A stretch of 6,490 nt of DNA, taken from assembly GCA_023245475.1 (NCBI GenBank), contig JAHFKF010000075.1, positions 1 to 6,490 of the forward strand, written 5' to 3'. A program made the translations under genes and the position numbers. Position 1 is the stretch's first letter; every line of letters begins with the position of its first letter. Below are positions 5,247 through 6,490 of this stretch, piece after piece. The notes beneath the pieces were generated by a model. It was not told the origin of the DNA. It saw nothing but the letters and a program-made list of their open reading frames with translations, and searched no databases. This DNA is from Candidatus Levyibacteriota bacterium (GTDB taxonomy: Bacteria > Patescibacteriota > Microgenomatia > Levybacterales > UBA12049).

Positions 5247-5256
5247 ACTTCAAATT

Positions 5257-5922
5257 ATGCATGAGTTCTCCCCGCATAAGGGCATAAGAAGCTATTCTCG
5301 CGCTCTTGACAGAAGATCACCAAGAGAGATCCTTGTACAAGCCGAGCATGAACAACAACGAGCCCTCGTTGCAGATGTCTTTGATGCTATCAGAAGGCAA
5401 GGCCCTCAAACACTCAGAAGCACACAACGAAGAGCACTGCAAGAAAAAATATGTACGATTCAAAAACCATTAGTAGATGAAAAGGGAGAATTTCACCGTT
5501 TGATCTCTACTTCATTTACCATCTCTGAAGGAACAATTATGAGCTGGCGTGGTATGCCAACCGCAGTTGCCTACGGTACACTCAAAGACAATAATGGCTT
5601 TATTCTTCTAGGAGAAGCGCATTATCCAGAGACGCTGACGCAGAATGGCATTAATCCAAGAACCACAGATAAAGCGCACATCTTGCTTGGTGAATTTCCT
5701 GGTCACTTTCTTCAATCAACTGATGCTCTTGCCTTTGTCATTGCTCCTTTGCCAGATAAATCAAAATTGGGGATTATTACAGGAGATGCATCTGATGAGT
5801 CACTCGATGGCATTGTTGTCCCTACTGTTGACTTTGCTGATAGAGGTAAAAAGGCTGAAAAGTTAAACGAAATAACAGAATTTATTGGCGAGAAAATCTT
5901 TAGGAAATTCGCCCAAGGTTAG
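5257..5922 (+). CDS. Hypothetical protein, 221 residues, family not recognised
   Basis: I do not recognise a family. There is no signal peptide or membrane segment, so it is probably cytoplasmic. Residues 1-70 are strongly charged and helical (RALDRRSPREILVQAEHEQQ, then RRQGPQTLRSTQRRALQEK), possibly a basic binding or coiled region. Residues 75-195 look like an alpha/beta domain with strands such as GFILLGEAHY (114-123), AFVIAPLP (159-166) and LGIITGDASDESLDGIVVPT (171-190). A charged C-terminal helix follows (198-217). GEAHYPE and ITGDASDE hold acidic and His residues that could be functional, but no catalytic motif is certain. ATG at 5257 is the only usable start, with the next in-frame Met past residue 90. 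It ends four bases from the convergent gene, with no terminator between them. Confidence 0.9.
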   Translation: MHEFSPHKGIRSYSRALDRRSPREILVQAEHEQQRALVADVFDAIRRQGPQTLRSTQRRALQEKICTIQKPLVDEKGEFHRLISTSFTISEGTIMSWRGMPTAVAYGTLKDNNGFILLGEAHYPETLTQNGINPRTTDKAHILLGEFPGHFLQSTDALAFVIAPLPDKSKLGIITGDASDESLDGIVVPTVDFADRGKKAEKLNEITEFIGEKIFRKFAQG

Positions 5923-5926
5923 TCTC

Positions 5927-6490
5927 CTACTGAATTTGCTCTCCTTGTGGATCAACAACGGTATTTGTCACAGTTTGCCCTGCAGGACGTGGCCATGACC
6001 ACGCTGCATTATTGTCTGACTGCTGAACAGCTGGCGCTGCTGCCACACCGGTACCATTATATGACGTATTAAATGATGGAGGCGGAGGCGTTGGCATAGC
6101 ACTTCCTACTGGTTGAGAAAAAACAGGAGGTGTTGGCATTCCAACAGGCTGCGAGTTGGCAGTTGGCGTTGTCATAGATGGTGCAGGGGGAATAACAGGA
6201 TCAGGCTGTACTGAAGACAATTGCCCTGGAACATTTTCTTGTGGGACAACTTGCTCACCAGCAGGAGCAGTCGTTGGTGAACCCGCAGGATCTACCGTTG
6301 CCGTAGGCTGTTGGTCTCCAAGTGCAGCAGGAGTTTGCCCTGCTAGTTGGTCATTTGCTAATGCATCTGTCTGTTTGTTTTCTTCAGCCATTGCTGCATC
6401 AAAGGAAGCAAGTACTTCTCCGGCTAATTGGTCACCACTGTTTTTTGCTGCTACGAGCTGGTCATGAATTGCCTCAATATCACTATCTGA
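5927..6490 (-). CDS. C-terminal part of a Pro/Ala/Thr/Gln-rich low-complexity protein (start outside window)
   Basis: The frame stays open from the TAG at 5927 to the window edge, giving 187 residues. The internal ATG at 6391 is not the likely start because coding-like sequence continues upstream (SDSDIEAIHDQLVAAKNSGD). That upstream part is mixed and probably helical. It is followed by a long disordered tail rich in Pro, Ala, Thr, Gln, Val and Gly and almost free of Lys/Arg. Short repeats are visible: DQL(A/V) at 6463-6455, 6433-6422 and 6352-6341, and two SQPVG...MPTPP units around 6080-6155. No membrane segment, sorting motif or cysteine is seen in this part. The tail could be a flexible linker or a surface or cytoskeletal tail. 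I cannot name the family. It is convergent with the 221-residue gene. Confidence 0.85.
   Translation of the reverse strand, partial: SDSDIEAIHDQLVAAKNSGDQLAGEVLASFDAAMAEENKQTDALANDQLAGQTPAALGDQQPTATVDPAGSPTTAPAGEQVVPQENVPGQLSSVQPDPVIPPAPSMTTPTANSQPVGMPTPPVFSQPVGSAMPTPPPPSFNTSYNGTGVAAAPAVQQSDNNAAWSWPRPAGQTVTNTVVDPQGEQIQ
6080..6155 (-). repeat. Proline-rich protein repeat (SQPVG-MPTPP, two copies)
   Basis: SQPVG followed by MPTPP occurs twice in a row (SQPVGMPTPPVF and SQPVGSAMPTPPPP), with matching DNA words such as GGTGTTGGCAT and GGCGTTGGCAT. It is a short in-gene duplication in the disordered tail, not a mobile repeat. Confidence 0.7.

Noticed and set aside
6156..6467. Plus-strand 103-codon open frame opposite the low-complexity gene.
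   Set aside because: A mirror of the repetitive minus-strand coding sequence, with no promoter or ribosome site.
1..6490. CRISPR array, insertion sequence, integrase or attachment site next to tRNA-Asn.
   Set aside because: No spaced direct repeats, transposase-like reading frame, or duplicate of the tRNA 3' end is visible.

Overview
This 6.5 kb window is a moderately AT-rich stretch of bacterial chromosome read with the standard genetic code. The gene set is small housekeeping and accessory genes, plus one large modular secreted protein. The start-site architecture is unusual: several genes have a -10 box ending 6-7 bases before the ATG and no Shine-Dalgarno sequence, which implies leaderless mRNAs. 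Together with the short genes, frequent lineage-specific hypotheticals and a non-thermophile composition, this suggests a Patescibacteria/CPR genome, most likely Candidatus Saccharibacteria. That assignment is inference; no 16S or other marker gene is present.

Layout. 148-2760 (+) encodes an 870-residue exported protein: signal peptide, beta-rich ectodomain, membrane segment, a second signal-like hydrophobic segment, an M91-like HExxH zincin domain, a von Willebrand type D (VWD) domain with a short C8-like tail, and two tandem cysteine-bearing beta-sandwich repeats. Convergent to it is a minus-strand operon (3478 to 2789): a four-helix DUF2975 membrane protein followed by a YozG-like XRE/Cro regulator, driven by a near-consensus promoter. 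Divergent from the operon is a 76-residue hypothetical gene (3620-3850, +).

The gap 3851-4087 holds the decayed C-terminal end of a DUF1428 (YbaA-like) gene on the minus strand and possibly a second gene fragment. Upstream of these, on the same strand, are a PhnB-like VOC/glyoxalase-fold gene (4088-4516) and tRNA-Asn(GTT) (4564-4638). A divergent GNAT acetyltransferase (4715-5245, +) follows. Its stop codon lies inside the -10 box of the next gene, an unrecognised 221-residue protein (5257-5922, +). The window closes with the 3' end of a Pro/Ala/Thr/Gln-rich minus-strand gene (5927 to beyond 6490) whose start lies outside the window.

How they work together. The DUF2975/XRE pair is a recognisable two-gene unit, probably autoregulated. 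The VOC gene and DUF1428 remnant look like what is left of a small enzyme cluster after a deletion. The large secreted protein combines a predicted protease fold with adhesion-type modules, and is the best candidate for something little described: a surface factor acting on another cell or on its own envelope.
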